A stretch of DNA of 64,000 nt from Chitinophaga polysaccharea (GTDB lineage Bacteria; Bacteroidota; Bacteroidia; Chitinophagales; Chitinophagaceae): positions 1,302,001 through 1,366,000 of the forward strand of contig NZ_VIWO01000001.1 in NCBI RefSeq assembly GCF_007829335.1, read 5' to 3'. The first letter of the stretch is position 1. Each line of letters opens with the position of its first letter. Shown piece by piece: positions 17,885 to 26,064 of the stretch. A program made the position numbers and the translations under genes. The notes below the pieces were generated by a model that saw only the letters and a list, made by a program, of their open reading frames with translations, did no database searches and was not told where the DNA came from.

Positions 17885-17892
17885 TAAGTTTG
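17885..17892 (+). promoter_or_regulatory. Candidate -7 box
   Basis: TAAGTTTG is an exact TAnnTTTG match in a very AT-rich 190-base gap. It would leave a leader of about 50 bases before the ATG at 17952. No convincing -33 TTG was found. Confidence 0.35.
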
Positions 17893-17951
17893 CCAGAGAA
17901 ATAATTAAGTGTAACGATCGTGGACATTTAAAAAAGCAGAAAAACAGCTAG

Positions 17952-18350
17952 ATGAAAGTATTGAAGTTGCATCCTTTAATGACTATCTCCCTATTGCAAA
18001 TGCAAATCCAGCGTTTGCTCTTTTGTAATGTGGCCGTGTATGTGCGTAATTCGCTGGCAAACACTTTTGATACATTAAAAGAAGCAGGCTTTGAAGAGGA
18101 GATACTGGTGGAGTTTCCGATTGATGAAACGCTGAGTTTGCGTGAGTTTGAGGAAGAGGTGGAAGAACGTTTCAATTTTTCACTGGAGCTATGTAACAAA
18201 GACAATAAACCTTTTATGAATAAAAGCCAGCACCTGTTTCAGCTGGCCTGTAATACGGAAAAAAGGGAAGAACGTAACTATCAATTGGATATTTCCCTTG
18301 ACATGCTGATGAATAACAATCGCCAGTCGCCGCAGCAAAACATGTGGTAA
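17952..18350 (+). CDS. Hypothetical protein
   Basis: A 132-residue protein that I do not recognise. It has no signal peptide or transmembrane segment. The N-terminal third is moderately hydrophobic (MTISLLQMQIQRLLFCNVAVY). The middle is acidic (EEEILVEFPIDETLSLREFEEEVEERF) and probably helical. The C-terminus is Asn/Gln-rich. It has its own candidate promoter and no partner gene. Codon use looks like that of its neighbours, and a start 60 bases after a -7 box supports a real gene. A regulator-like or adaptor protein is possible, but nothing in the sequence decides it. Confidence 0.6.
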   Translation: MKVLKLHPLMTISLLQMQIQRLLFCNVAVYVRNSLANTFDTLKEAGFEEEILVEFPIDETLSLREFEEEVEERFNFSLELCNKDNKPFMNKSQHLFQLACNTEKREERNYQLDISLDMLMNNNRQSPQQNMW

Positions 18351-18428
18351 TCTGTTTTTGGCTGTTAAACCCAATGATATTTCCTGTTGGCCCCACTTTA
18401 TTTATATCCCACTGTTGAAATACGGATA

Positions 18429-18530
18429 ATGGACAATGATTCCCTGATACTATTCAGCTATACCTGCGATGGTATTGGTGGAAGGGCATTTGTGGAGGCA
18501 GCCCTGACCGAAAACGTAGTACTTAATTAA
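18429..18530 (+). pseudogene. Possible relic of a SusC-type N-terminal domain
   Basis: A 33-codon stretch reads NDSLILFSYTCDGIGGRAFV and then EAALTENVVLN before a TAA. This resembles the end of the carboxypeptidase-regulatory-like domain of SusC/RagA TonB-dependent receptors (pattern D-x-LxFSYxG...GGRTxVxVxLxExVxLN). No homologous reading continues on either side, and a terminator hairpin follows 28 bases later. The match is short and made by eye, so it may be a chance ORF or a small unrelated peptide. Confidence 0.35.
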
Positions 18531-18558
18531 AATAGATTTCATAAACTGAAGCCGAATA

Positions 18559-18582
18559 CCGCCGGGATGTTTACCCCGGCGG
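18559..18582. terminator. GC-rich terminator after the YHS gene
   Basis: CCGCCGGG (18559-18566) pairs with CCCGGCGG (18575-18582) around an 8-base loop, with a CTTTATTATTATTT tract on the + side. It lies 8 bases past the stop of the - strand YHS gene. Confidence 0.7.
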
Positions 18583-18590
18583 CTTTATTA

Positions 18591-18884
18591 TTATTTGCCC
18601 AGTTTGGCCATGTATTTTTCAGGTGCTTTTTCAAATACGCCTTTACAGGTGGTGGAACAGAAGTGTACGGTATCTCCTTTATACACTGCAAATTCTTTAT
18701 AGGCAGTATCATAAGGCATTTCGCACACTGGATCCGGCAGTTTGCCGTTGGCATCTGCGGTTAATTTCTCCTCCTTGGCGGTGGCGGGGCCGGCCGGCGC
18801 AGTGGTACTGCTTTCTGCTGGCTTATTTTGCTGGGCACAGGCAAACAGGAATAAGGTGCTACAGGCAATGAATATATATTTCAT
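18591..18884 (-). CDS. YHS-domain lipoprotein
   Basis: A 97-residue lipoprotein. The signal ends in LFLFAC with the lipidated Cys at residue 16, followed by a low-complexity Ala/Thr/Pro linker (21-48). The C-terminal YHS domain (about 50-95) has the metal-binding cysteines at 54 (DPVCEMPYD), 76 and 80 (FCSTTCK). YHS domains often bind copper or other metals and accompany metal-export or copper proteins, but no such neighbour is present. It is a single-gene unit between two terminators. Confidence 0.85.
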   Translation of the reverse strand: MKYIFIACSTLFLFACAQQNKPAESSTTAPAGPATAKEEKLTADANGKLPDPVCEMPYDTAYKEFAVYKGDTVHFCSTTCKGVFEKAPEKYMAKLGK

Positions 18885-18923
18885 GACTATTATTTTTTTG
18901 CGAAGTTATAGATAAAAAAATTA

Positions 18924-18951
18924 CGGGTTTGCAGTGTTGACTGCAAACCCG
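18924..18951 (-). terminator. Intrinsic terminator of the M13 peptidase gene
   Basis: CGGGTTTGCAGT (18924-18935) pairs perfectly with ACTGCAAACCCG (18940-18951), with a GTTG loop. On the - strand it is followed by a TTTTTTT run, which makes it a textbook intrinsic terminator 24 bases past the peptidase stop. Confidence 0.88.
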
Positions 18952-18975
18952 CTATAAGTAGGATCAGGAAACTGA

Positions 18976-21042
18976 TTACCAGATGACTACGCGTTGTGCT
19001 TCCGGTAATACCATTTTATTACCAGGAGCGCAACCCCATGCTTCCTGGAATTCAGCCAGGTGAGGTAATGGTCCATTGATGCGGAATCTTGCCGGAGAGT
19101 GCGGATCTGTTTGGATCTGGTTGCGGAGGGCAGCATCGGTAATATTACCATGCCATACCTGCGCCCATCCCAGGAAGAAGCGTTGTTTCCAGGTAAAACC
19201 ATCAATTGGTTTAGGTTCCGCTTTACCTTCCAGCGATTTCGCCAGTGCGTGATAAGCCAGGGTTAAGCCACCCAGGTCGGCTACGTTTTCACCAATGGTT
19301 AAAGCACCATTTACCTTGAATCCGGGTAAGGCTTCCAGGCCGCTGAAATAGTCGATATAACGTTTAGTCAGCGCATCGAAGTTCTTACGATCAGCAGCAG
19401 TCCACCAGTTTTTCAGGTTACCATCGGCATCAAATTGAGAACCCTGGTCATCGAAGCCGTGGGTAAATTCGTGGCCGATTACGGCAATGATACCACCGTA
19501 GTTAATGGCGTCATCAGCGTTGGGATTGTAGAACGGAGGCTGGAGAATACCAGCGGGGAATACAACTTCATTGTTTAACGGATTGTAGTAAGCATTCACC
19601 GTTTGTGGCGTCATGCTCCATTCTTTCTTGTCAACTGGTTTGCCGATCTTTTTAATATTGTCACTGTGCTCAAAGAGGGCGGCTGATACTACGTTTTCCA
19701 GCAGTTTACCTTTATCGATATCGATAGTGGAGTAATCTTTCCATTTATCAGGATACCCGATTTTGTAGGTGAAGGAAGCCAGTTTTTTATGGGCCATGAT
19801 TTTGGTAGAATCGCCCATCCAGGTGAGTTTATCGATTCTTTCGCCATATACTTTACGTACGTTTTCAATCATCTCAGATACTTTCTGTTTGCTGCTTTCC
19901 GGGAAGAATTTTTTAGCAAACAGTTTACCGAGCGGCATACCCAGTTTAGCATCGGTGATACGGATAGCGCGTTCGGGGCGTGTTTTCTGAGCTTTTTTAC
20001 CTGTCATCACGGTACCGAAAAAGTGGAAGTTTTCGTTATCGAAAGCGGCAGGTAAGTAGGTAGCAAATTGTGTGAGTAATTGCCATTTGCTGTATGTTTT
20101 CAGCGTTTCCAATGGGGTTGCTTTCAGCAGGCCACCGGCTTTGGTGAGGTATGCTTTGTTTTGAATAATGATGGTATCGGCTTTGATATCCTGTTTGCCG
20201 GCAAAGTTATCCCAGTCGAATTCCGGGGCTAGTGTTTTCAGCTCAGCAAAAGCGGCCCTGTTGTAGGTTTTCACCGGGTCGCGGAGTTCTACGTTAGAGA
20301 GCTGGATATTGGCCAGTTTGGTTTCGAAGTCGAGAATGGTTTTACCTGCGTTGGCTTCCGTGAAGCCGGCCAGTTTAAACATTTTATCTACGTGGCTGGC
20401 GAATTCGCTCCGTACGTTTTTAGTAGCGGAGTCTTGTCTTTCGTAGTAGCTTTTTTCGCCCAGGCTCAGGCCGCCCTGGCCCTGGTACAGCACGTTCATT
20501 TTGCTGTCTTTCGCGTCTGCATCAGCACCCAGTCCTACAAAAGAGGATACGCCGATTTTTTGTAACTCACCGGTAACGGCGGCCCAATCGGCGAGGGATT
20601 TGATACCATTAATTTTATCGAGATAAGGTTGTAATGGTGTGATACCGCGTTTTTCCACGGTAGTGGTGTCGAGGAAAGAGGCGTAGAAATCTCCGATTTG
20701 CTGTTCTTCACTGCCTTTTTTCAGGTCAGTTTTGCTGGTAATGTCCGCAATAATTCCTTTGAGGCGAACTTCTTTATTTTCTTTATCGAGGATGTTGAAT
20801 GCACCCCAGCGACTTTCGGTGGATGGAATGGGATTATTTTTCTTCCAGTTTCCATTCACATAATTGTCGAAATCATCACAGGATTTGTAGGAGGTGTCAA
20901 TGTCCGCCAGGTTAAAGGCAGGTACTTTGGTGGTATCAGCCTGGGCTGTTTCAGCCTGGTGAGAGGAACTGTTGGAATTGCAGGCTGCAAATGTAACCAT
21001 GGCAGCCAACAACGGTAGTTTTACCGCATTGCTTTTCTTCAT
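18976..21042 (-). CDS. M13-family metallopeptidase (neprilysin/PepO-like), lipoprotein
   Basis: Zinc endopeptidase of 688 residues, probably anchored in the envelope. The start at 21042 (MKKSNAVKLPLLAAMVTFAAC) gives a clean lipoprotein signal; an upstream ATG at 21120 would add 26 residues with no signal character. The zinc motif HEFTH (near residue 526) sits in VIGHEFTHGFDDQGSQFD, the third ligand in ENVADLGGL (near 580), and the substrate-binding NAYYNPLNNE is typical of M13. The C-terminus RVVIW matches the family ending (normally a Cys-x-x-Trp). It probably degrades peptides in the periplasm or at the surface. Confidence 0.93.
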   Translation of the reverse strand: MKKSNAVKLPLLAAMVTFAACNSNSSSHQAETAQADTTKVPAFNLADIDTSYKSCDDFDNYVNGNWKKNNPIPSTESRWGAFNILDKENKEVRLKGIIADITSKTDLKKGSEEQQIGDFYASFLDTTTVEKRGITPLQPYLDKINGIKSLADWAAVTGELQKIGVSSFVGLGADADAKDSKMNVLYQGQGGLSLGEKSYYERQDSATKNVRSEFASHVDKMFKLAGFTEANAGKTILDFETKLANIQLSNVELRDPVKTYNRAAFAELKTLAPEFDWDNFAGKQDIKADTIIIQNKAYLTKAGGLLKATPLETLKTYSKWQLLTQFATYLPAAFDNENFHFFGTVMTGKKAQKTRPERAIRITDAKLGMPLGKLFAKKFFPESSKQKVSEMIENVRKVYGERIDKLTWMGDSTKIMAHKKLASFTYKIGYPDKWKDYSTIDIDKGKLLENVVSAALFEHSDNIKKIGKPVDKKEWSMTPQTVNAYYNPLNNEVVFPAGILQPPFYNPNADDAINYGGIIAVIGHEFTHGFDDQGSQFDADGNLKNWWTAADRKNFDALTKRYIDYFSGLEALPGFKVNGALTIGENVADLGGLTLAYHALAKSLEGKAEPKPIDGFTWKQRFFLGWAQVWHGNITDAALRNQIQTDPHSPARFRINGPLPHLAEFQEAWGCAPGNKMVLPEAQRVVIW

Positions 21043-21063
21043 ATATAAAACAGGTTTAGTATT

Positions 21064-21096
21064 TAAAGTTATGGAAAACGGGTCAAGTAGCCTCAA
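21064..21096 (-). promoter_or_regulatory. Candidate promoter of the M13 peptidase gene
   Basis: Read on the - strand, TTG (21096-21094) is followed after 22 bases by TAACTTTA (21071-21064), close to the TTG/TAnnTTTG consensus. It would give a leader of about 15 bases to the ATG at 21042. Confidence 0.35.
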
Positions 21097-21194
21097 GGGT
21101 TTTTTATGAGCGGCAATCACTATGGCAGCGGGTTAAGGATCAAATCAGATATTCTCTGAATAATTAGGTAGGTTTGTGTTAGAAAATTAAGAAA

Positions 21195-21701
21195 TTGATG
21201 ACTTTCAGGTTTAAATTGTATAGAATAACGACTGTACTCGCACTATTGATCTCCGCTTTTTTCGTGCTCTCGGCTGTATTAAGCCTTGCCATAGCGGGAC
21301 CGAACATCAGCATCCTGTTACCTTTTATTATGGTAGTAGCTTGCTTTATTCATAGTATTTTATCTATATATCTGCAACGTAGCCTGTCATCACCCGACCT
21401 TCCGCTGAAAGAAAATACCCCCAGCGGTATCCGTATTATGGGCATATTGGGGTTGATATTTGCATTTATGTTACTGATGTCGGGCTTTTTTGCGGTGACA
21501 ATACCCGCGGAACAAATGAAAGACCTGTTGAAGCAATTACCTCCAGAACAACAGGCCAGTATTCAATCGGACATGTTTAAACTGTTGGGGAAGATTTGTT
21601 TATTTGCCGGCGTGGTATTTATTGTGAACATTAACCTGTCTTTCAGGTTCCTTCGTCAATGGCAGGAACTGCACCAGGGAAAAGGGGAAGACGGGGAGTA
21701 A
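21195..21701 (+). CDS. Small membrane protein of unknown function
   Basis: A 168-residue protein with four predicted transmembrane helices: about 12-34, 37-58, 80-104 (IMGILGLIFAFMLLMSGFFAV) and 135-155. A short polar loop between helices 3 and 4 (EQMKDLLKQLPPEQQASIQSDM) resembles DUF-type Bacteroidota membrane proteins, but I cannot name a family. It ends 11 bases before the truncated globin gene, so the two are probably co-transcribed, which may place it in the same stress or respiration context. Confidence 0.65.
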   Translation: MMTFRFKLYRITTVLALLISAFFVLSAVLSLAIAGPNISILLPFIMVVACFIHSILSIYLQRSLSSPDLPLKENTPSGIRIMGILGLIFAFMLLMSGFFAVTIPAEQMKDLLKQLPPEQQASIQSDMFKLLGKICLFAGVVFIVNINLSFRFLRQWQELHQGKGEDGE

Positions 21702-21712
21702 AATACGGGGTT

Positions 21713-22150
21713 ATGAAAAAGCGGGAAATTGCCAACACTGAAGATATTATGGAACTGGTAAATAGTTTCTATGATAAAGTAAAGGCAGATGATGTGATCG
21801 GGTTTATTTTTAACGATGTAGCAAAAGTGGACTGGTCGCGCCATTTGCCGGTTATGTACGATTTCTGGGGGAGCTTGTTGCTGGGAAGTGGGAGCTATGG
21901 CCGTAATGTAATGGATCCGCATTTTAAACTGAATAAGCTGATTCCCCTGGAACCAGTATTCTTTGAGCGTTGGCTGCAATTGTTTGAGGCCACCGTTAAC
22001 GAACGTTTTACGGGAGAAAAGGCTACCCAGGCCATTTCCCGTGCCAGGTCCATTAAAGGCATTATGTCTTTTAAAATGGACCAGATCAATCACCCGGAAA
22101 AGGGGACCGATAAAAATATCCCACTGGTTAACCCGGGGCATCAACAATAA
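21713..22150 (+). CDS. Group III truncated hemoglobin
   Basis: A heme-binding 2-over-2 globin of 145 residues. The group III pattern is visible: an N-terminal IMELVNSFYDKVKADDVIGFIF helix, WSRHLPVMYDFWGSLLLG, then the proximal His in DPHFKL and the closing FFERWLQLFEATVNERFTG. The start at 21713 (MKKREIANTED) is preferred over an upstream in-frame ATG at 21659 that overlaps the previous gene. Such globins are linked to peroxide or nitric-oxide handling in microaerobic conditions. It is followed by rarA after 14 bases. Confidence 0.92.
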   Translation: MKKREIANTEDIMELVNSFYDKVKADDVIGFIFNDVAKVDWSRHLPVMYDFWGSLLLGSGSYGRNVMDPHFKLNKLIPLEPVFFERWLQLFEATVNERFTGEKATQAISRARSIKGIMSFKMDQINHPEKGTDKNIPLVNPGHQQ

Positions 22151-22164
22151 TATAATCCATTTGT

Positions 22165-23421
22165 ATGCAACCATTAGCGGAGCGTTTAAGGCCGGTAACA
22201 TTGGATGAACTGGTTGGGCAGGAGCATCTTACCGGCAAGGATAGTATTTTAAGAAAAGCCATAGAAAAGGGCATGATTCCCTCCATGATTTTATGGGGGC
22301 CTCCCGGCGTTGGTAAAACTACCATTGCCAACATTATTGCGCATACGTTGCAGGTGCCGTTTTATACATTGAGCGCTATTTCGGCCGGCGTAAAGGAAGT
22401 GCGGGAGGTGATAGAAATGGCGAGAAGACAGCGGCACGCTGTATTATTCATCGATGAAATTCACCGCTTCAATAAATCACAGCAGGATGCGCTTTTAGGA
22501 GCTGTCGAAAAGGGGATTATCACCCTGATAGGCGCTACTACGGAAAACCCTTCCTTTGAAGTAAATGCGGCGGTATTGTCGCGCAGCCAGGTGTATGTAT
22601 TGAAGCCGCTGGGCAAGGAGCAGCTCATGCAGCTGTTGCAACAGGCCATGGAAAGAGACGAGTGGCTGCGCAGCAAGAAAATTGAATTAAAAGAAACCAG
22701 TGCACTGTTTAATATCTCCGGTGGAGATGCCCGGAAATTACTCAATCTCTTTGAGCTGGTGGTGACCACTTTACAGGAAGAGCCTATCGTGATCACCGAT
22801 CAGAAAGTAATGGATATTGCCCAGCAACGGGTAGCTATTTATGATAAGAGCGGCGAACAGCACTACGATATTATTTCAGCCTTTATTAAATCGATCCGTG
22901 GCAGCGATCCCAATGCGGCAGTGTATTGGCTGGCCAGGATGATTGAGGGAGGAGAAGATGTGAAATTTATTGCCCGCCGGCTGGTGATACTAGCATCGGA
23001 AGATATTGGCAATGCCAATCCCAATGCTTTGCTGCTGGCCACTAACTGTTTCCAGGCTGTGAATATGATCGGTTACCCTGAGTCCCGTATTATCTTATCA
23101 CAATGTGTTACTTATCTGGCGGCATCTGCCAAAAGTAATGCGTCCTATATGGCCATCAATAAAGCCCAGTCGGCGGTATCCAATACCGGCGATCTGCCTG
23201 TGCCAATGCATATCAGGAACGCCCCTACGAAATTGATGAAGGATATGGGCTATAGTCAGGGATACGCCTATGCACACGATTTTGAGAAAAATTTCGTGGA
23301 GCAGGAATTCCTGCCGGATGCATTAAAGGGAACGAAGTTTTACGACCCGGGGAACAACCCGCGGGAAGATGAGCTGCGCCGTTACCTAAAGGCGTTGTGG
23401 AAAGAAAAATATAATTATTAG
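22165..23421 (+). CDS. rarA: Replication-associated recombination protein A (AAA+ ATPase)
   Basis: RarA/MgsA clamp-loader-like ATPase acting at stalled replication forks (418 residues, full length). Walker A is GPPGVGKTT (near residue 47), Walker B DEIHRFNKSQQDALL (near 95), sensor 1 IGATTENPSFE and sensor 2 GGDARKLLN. The C-terminal tetramerisation region contains GSDPNAAVYWLARMIEGGED and DIGNANP. It ends one base from the convergent pbpC stop with no visible terminator between them. Confidence 0.96.
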   Translation: MQPLAERLRPVTLDELVGQEHLTGKDSILRKAIEKGMIPSMILWGPPGVGKTTIANIIAHTLQVPFYTLSAISAGVKEVREVIEMARRQRHAVLFIDEIHRFNKSQQDALLGAVEKGIITLIGATTENPSFEVNAAVLSRSQVYVLKPLGKEQLMQLLQQAMERDEWLRSKKIELKETSALFNISGGDARKLLNLFELVVTTLQEEPIVITDQKVMDIAQQRVAIYDKSGEQHYDIISAFIKSIRGSDPNAAVYWLARMIEGGEDVKFIARRLVILASEDIGNANPNALLLATNCFQAVNMIGYPESRIILSQCVTYLAASAKSNASYMAINKAQSAVSNTGDLPVPMHIRNAPTKLMKDMGYSQGYAYAHDFEKNFVEQEFLPDALKGTKFYDPGNNPREDELRRYLKALWKEKYNY

Positions 23422-23422
23422 C

Positions 23423-25819
23423 TTATTCCCTTTCCTTAGCAAGTATCTCAAATACTTGCTCAATCCTTTCCCCATTTTCATCTACCAGCGTAATGGTATG
23501 CTTGCCGGCAGCCGGATGCAGCGCCATTTGGTGAAACTCTGTGGTAGTACCGATAAAATGATCGTCGAGGTGCCAGAATATTTTAACGGCGGTATTACGG
23601 TGGGTGGCGGTGAAAATTGTTTGCCCCGGCTTGCCATCAATTTCAACGGGAACGAATATACGAGCGCCCGGCTTGGGGTAAATCAATTCCATAGGTGCTT
23701 TATCCTGTCCTAACGACGCGAGGCAGTCTGGCTTGTAAGGGGGGAGTGGCTGGTAATAATTTTTGCTGCGATAATAATATTCCTGCGAAGGAGGTAATAC
23801 AAACCACGATTTATGCTGCATTAACTGTGGCGATTCACAGGCTTCGGTAACCCGCCATTGACCGGTTCTGTCGAGGTGAATTAACTGGTGATACGGACAT
23901 ACTCCGGACCGTATGCCTGCAACGGGCACATAGATGGTATCTTTTTCATCGCATAGTTCGCTGGCGCGGTAGCCGCTTTTGCGGCAAACTTCCACTTTGG
24001 TCAGTTGAGCATAGGGCGTATTAAACCAGCCGCTGGTGTGCAGGAGGCGGAATACGTCGAACAGGATGGGAGCGGCCGTAGCCACGCCGATCAGGCCAGG
24101 TCGTCCTTCGCCATCGGCATTGCCCACCCATACACCGACTACATATTGCGGGGTTACGCCAATGGCCCATCCATCCCTGAAGCCGAAGCTGGTGCCTGTT
24201 TTCCAGGCAATACGCTGGGAGGAGGAAAACTGTTGCCACAGCAGTTCTTCACCGGGACGCATTACTTCTGTCATTGCCTGGAAGGCGTACCAGATGGAAC
24301 CGGCGTCGAGCAGCCCGTTTTTACTGAGGCCATTATGCGATGGACGTTGAATATTGAGTAGGTAGTTAGGTGGATGTATATCATCCATATCATATTTTCC
24401 TTTGTATTGCTCCATATGGAGGAGCGTGCGGGCCATGCTGGCATACATCCCACACATTTCCCAGAGGGTGGTTTCGCCACCTCCGAGGATCAGGGATAAG
24501 CCGTAGTGGTCGGCCGGTTTATTGAGTGTGGTAATACCTATTTTCTGCAGCAGGGCATGAAATCTTTCGTACCGGTATTGTTGCAGCATGCGCACCGCCG
24601 GGATGTTGAGCGACCGTGCCAGTGCGCGGGAGGCAGGAACGGCGCCATCGTAGCCCAGGTCGAAGTTCTGCGGAGAGTAGCCGGCAATCTGCGTAGGAAT
24701 GTCCGGGATCAGGGTGTGCGGCAGTATCAGGCCGTCGTTGAGCATAGCGGCGTATAATACGGGTTTCAGAGTACTACCGGGACTTCTTCTTGCCTGGATA
24801 ATATCCACATGACTTTCCAACTCAGCGTTGGAGGGCTGATAAATATTTCCTACATAAGCGAGGGTATTGCCTGTTTCTACATCCAGCACCAGTACGGCGG
24901 CATTGTTGATGCCATTGGCTTTATAAGCGTTATGATATCGTTCGGCGATGGCAGTGGTATTTCGTTGAAGATCGGCTACCACCGTGGTTTTAATGCGGGT
25001 GGGGGCATCTGATTTTTGTTGTTGGTAATCGCGGCGGAAGAGATCCAGCAGGTGTGGAGCATCTTGTGGAAGTGGTAATGGCTGATCCGGTAAGGGTTCC
25101 AGCTTGGCCAGCTGGCAGGTAATGCTATCGATGCTGTGCTGGCGGTGAAGTTTGTCGAGCAGCTGGTTACGTTTGCTGAGCAGGATGGCCCTGTTGCGGC
25201 CTGGGTGTACGAGCGCGGGACTGTTGGGTAAAACAGCCAGGGCGGCCATTTCTCCCCAGGATAATAAATCTGCTTTACGCCCATAATAACGCCAGGCAGC
25301 GGCTTCCAGGCCTACTACGTTTCCGCCGAAAGGGGCATTGGCGGCGTATAGCGCGATAATTTTATTTTTTGAAGCGGCAAATTCCAGGCGGGTGGCCAGT
25401 ATGGCTTCCACCATTTTTTGCCAAATATTACGGGGCTGATTGCGGGAGAGACGAATTACCTGCATGGTGAGGGTACTACCGCCGCTCACTACTTTTTTGC
25501 CGCGGATATTCTGACTGATAGCGCGACTAATAGCAAGCGGATCTACTCCCCAATGATAATAGAAGCGTTTGTCTTCATAGGCCACAATACACTTTTTGAA
25601 TTTTTCCGGCACATGTGCATTATAGGGAAACCGCCATTGCCCATCTGGTGCAATGCTGGCGTTCAGCAGATCGCCGTTGCTGTCTTCCAGCACATAAGAA
25701 GTGGCGGTGGTAAAAAGCTGCCGGGGTAAACAGCAATAATAGGCAATGAGCAGTACAGCGGCTGCGCTGAGCCACCATTTCTTTTTTATGCACCATTGCC
25801 GGAGTGTATGTAGCTTCAT
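23423..25819 (-). CDS. pbpC: Penicillin-binding protein 1C
   Basis: Bifunctional class A PBP of 798 residues. After a short cytoplasmic tail and one transmembrane helix (about 15-32) comes the glycosyltransferase domain, with EDKRFYYHWGVDP (catalytic Glu near residue 80) and GGSTLTMQV. The transpeptidase domain follows with SPGSTLKP (near 346) and KTGTSFGFRDGW (near 537), and the C-terminus carries the PBP1C-type domain. The ATG at 25819 (MKLHTLRQW) is chosen because the 85 in-frame residues upstream lack membrane logic and cross the divergent regulatory region. PBP1C genes often neighbour alpha-2-macroglobulin genes, as here. Confidence 0.93.
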   Translation of the reverse strand: MKLHTLRQWCIKKKWWLSAAAVLLIAYYCCLPRQLFTTATSYVLEDSNGDLLNASIAPDGQWRFPYNAHVPEKFKKCIVAYEDKRFYYHWGVDPLAISRAISQNIRGKKVVSGGSTLTMQVIRLSRNQPRNIWQKMVEAILATRLEFAASKNKIIALYAANAPFGGNVVGLEAAAWRYYGRKADLLSWGEMAALAVLPNSPALVHPGRNRAILLSKRNQLLDKLHRQHSIDSITCQLAKLEPLPDQPLPLPQDAPHLLDLFRRDYQQQKSDAPTRIKTTVVADLQRNTTAIAERYHNAYKANGINNAAVLVLDVETGNTLAYVGNIYQPSNAELESHVDIIQARRSPGSTLKPVLYAAMLNDGLILPHTLIPDIPTQIAGYSPQNFDLGYDGAVPASRALARSLNIPAVRMLQQYRYERFHALLQKIGITTLNKPADHYGLSLILGGGETTLWEMCGMYASMARTLLHMEQYKGKYDMDDIHPPNYLLNIQRPSHNGLSKNGLLDAGSIWYAFQAMTEVMRPGEELLWQQFSSSQRIAWKTGTSFGFRDGWAIGVTPQYVVGVWVGNADGEGRPGLIGVATAAPILFDVFRLLHTSGWFNTPYAQLTKVEVCRKSGYRASELCDEKDTIYVPVAGIRSGVCPYHQLIHLDRTGQWRVTEACESPQLMQHKSWFVLPPSQEYYYRSKNYYQPLPPYKPDCLASLGQDKAPMELIYPKPGARIFVPVEIDGKPGQTIFTATHRNTAVKIFWHLDDHFIGTTTEFHQMALHPAAGKHTITLVDENGERIEQVFEILAKERE

Positions 25820-25927
25820 CAGGGTGTTCTGGGTCAAATAAGTATTGTGCGCCCAAAGATAATGTTTTGGGCAGTTACCGTGACGGAGATATGACCACTC
25901 ATATATACTTCTCCTTAAAAAAATATA

Positions 25928-25948
25928 TTTTGTACTAATTGGTAAAAT
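25928..25948. promoter_or_regulatory. Upstream copy of the GTACTA operator-like site
   Basis: TTTTGTACTAATTGGTAAAA keeps the left half (TTTTGTACTA) of the perfect palindrome 107 bases downstream, but has a degenerate right half. It lies in the divergent pbpC/hydrolase region and may be a second, weaker binding site for the same regulator. Confidence 0.35.
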
Positions 25949-25998
25949 ATATACCTTCACTCGAGTAAAGCGTGAAATGATGGGGTGAAAATGATACC

Positions 25999-26024
25999 GG
26001 GCAAGTGCTAGCTGCCCTTTTTTT
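25999..26024 (+). terminator. Small hairpin with T-run in the hydrolase leader
   Basis: GGGCA (25999-26003) pairs with TGCCC (26013-26017) around a 9-base loop and is followed by seven T. It lies 41 bases before the hydrolase ATG, so it could act as an attenuator. The stem is short. Confidence 0.35.
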
Positions 26025-26034
26025 AAAATCATTA

Positions 26035-26052
26035 TTGTACTAAATAGTACAA
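26035..26052. promoter_or_regulatory. Perfect palindromic operator before the alpha/beta hydrolase
   Basis: TTGTACTA-AA-TAGTACAA is an 8+2+8 perfect palindrome ending 12 bases before the ATG at 26065. The GTACTA/TAGTAC halves resemble operators bound by HxlR/YodB-type redox-sensing repressors (established for that family). No regulator gene is adjacent, so the assignment is inferred. Confidence 0.55.
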
Positions 26053-26064
26053 AATAAAAAAGAT

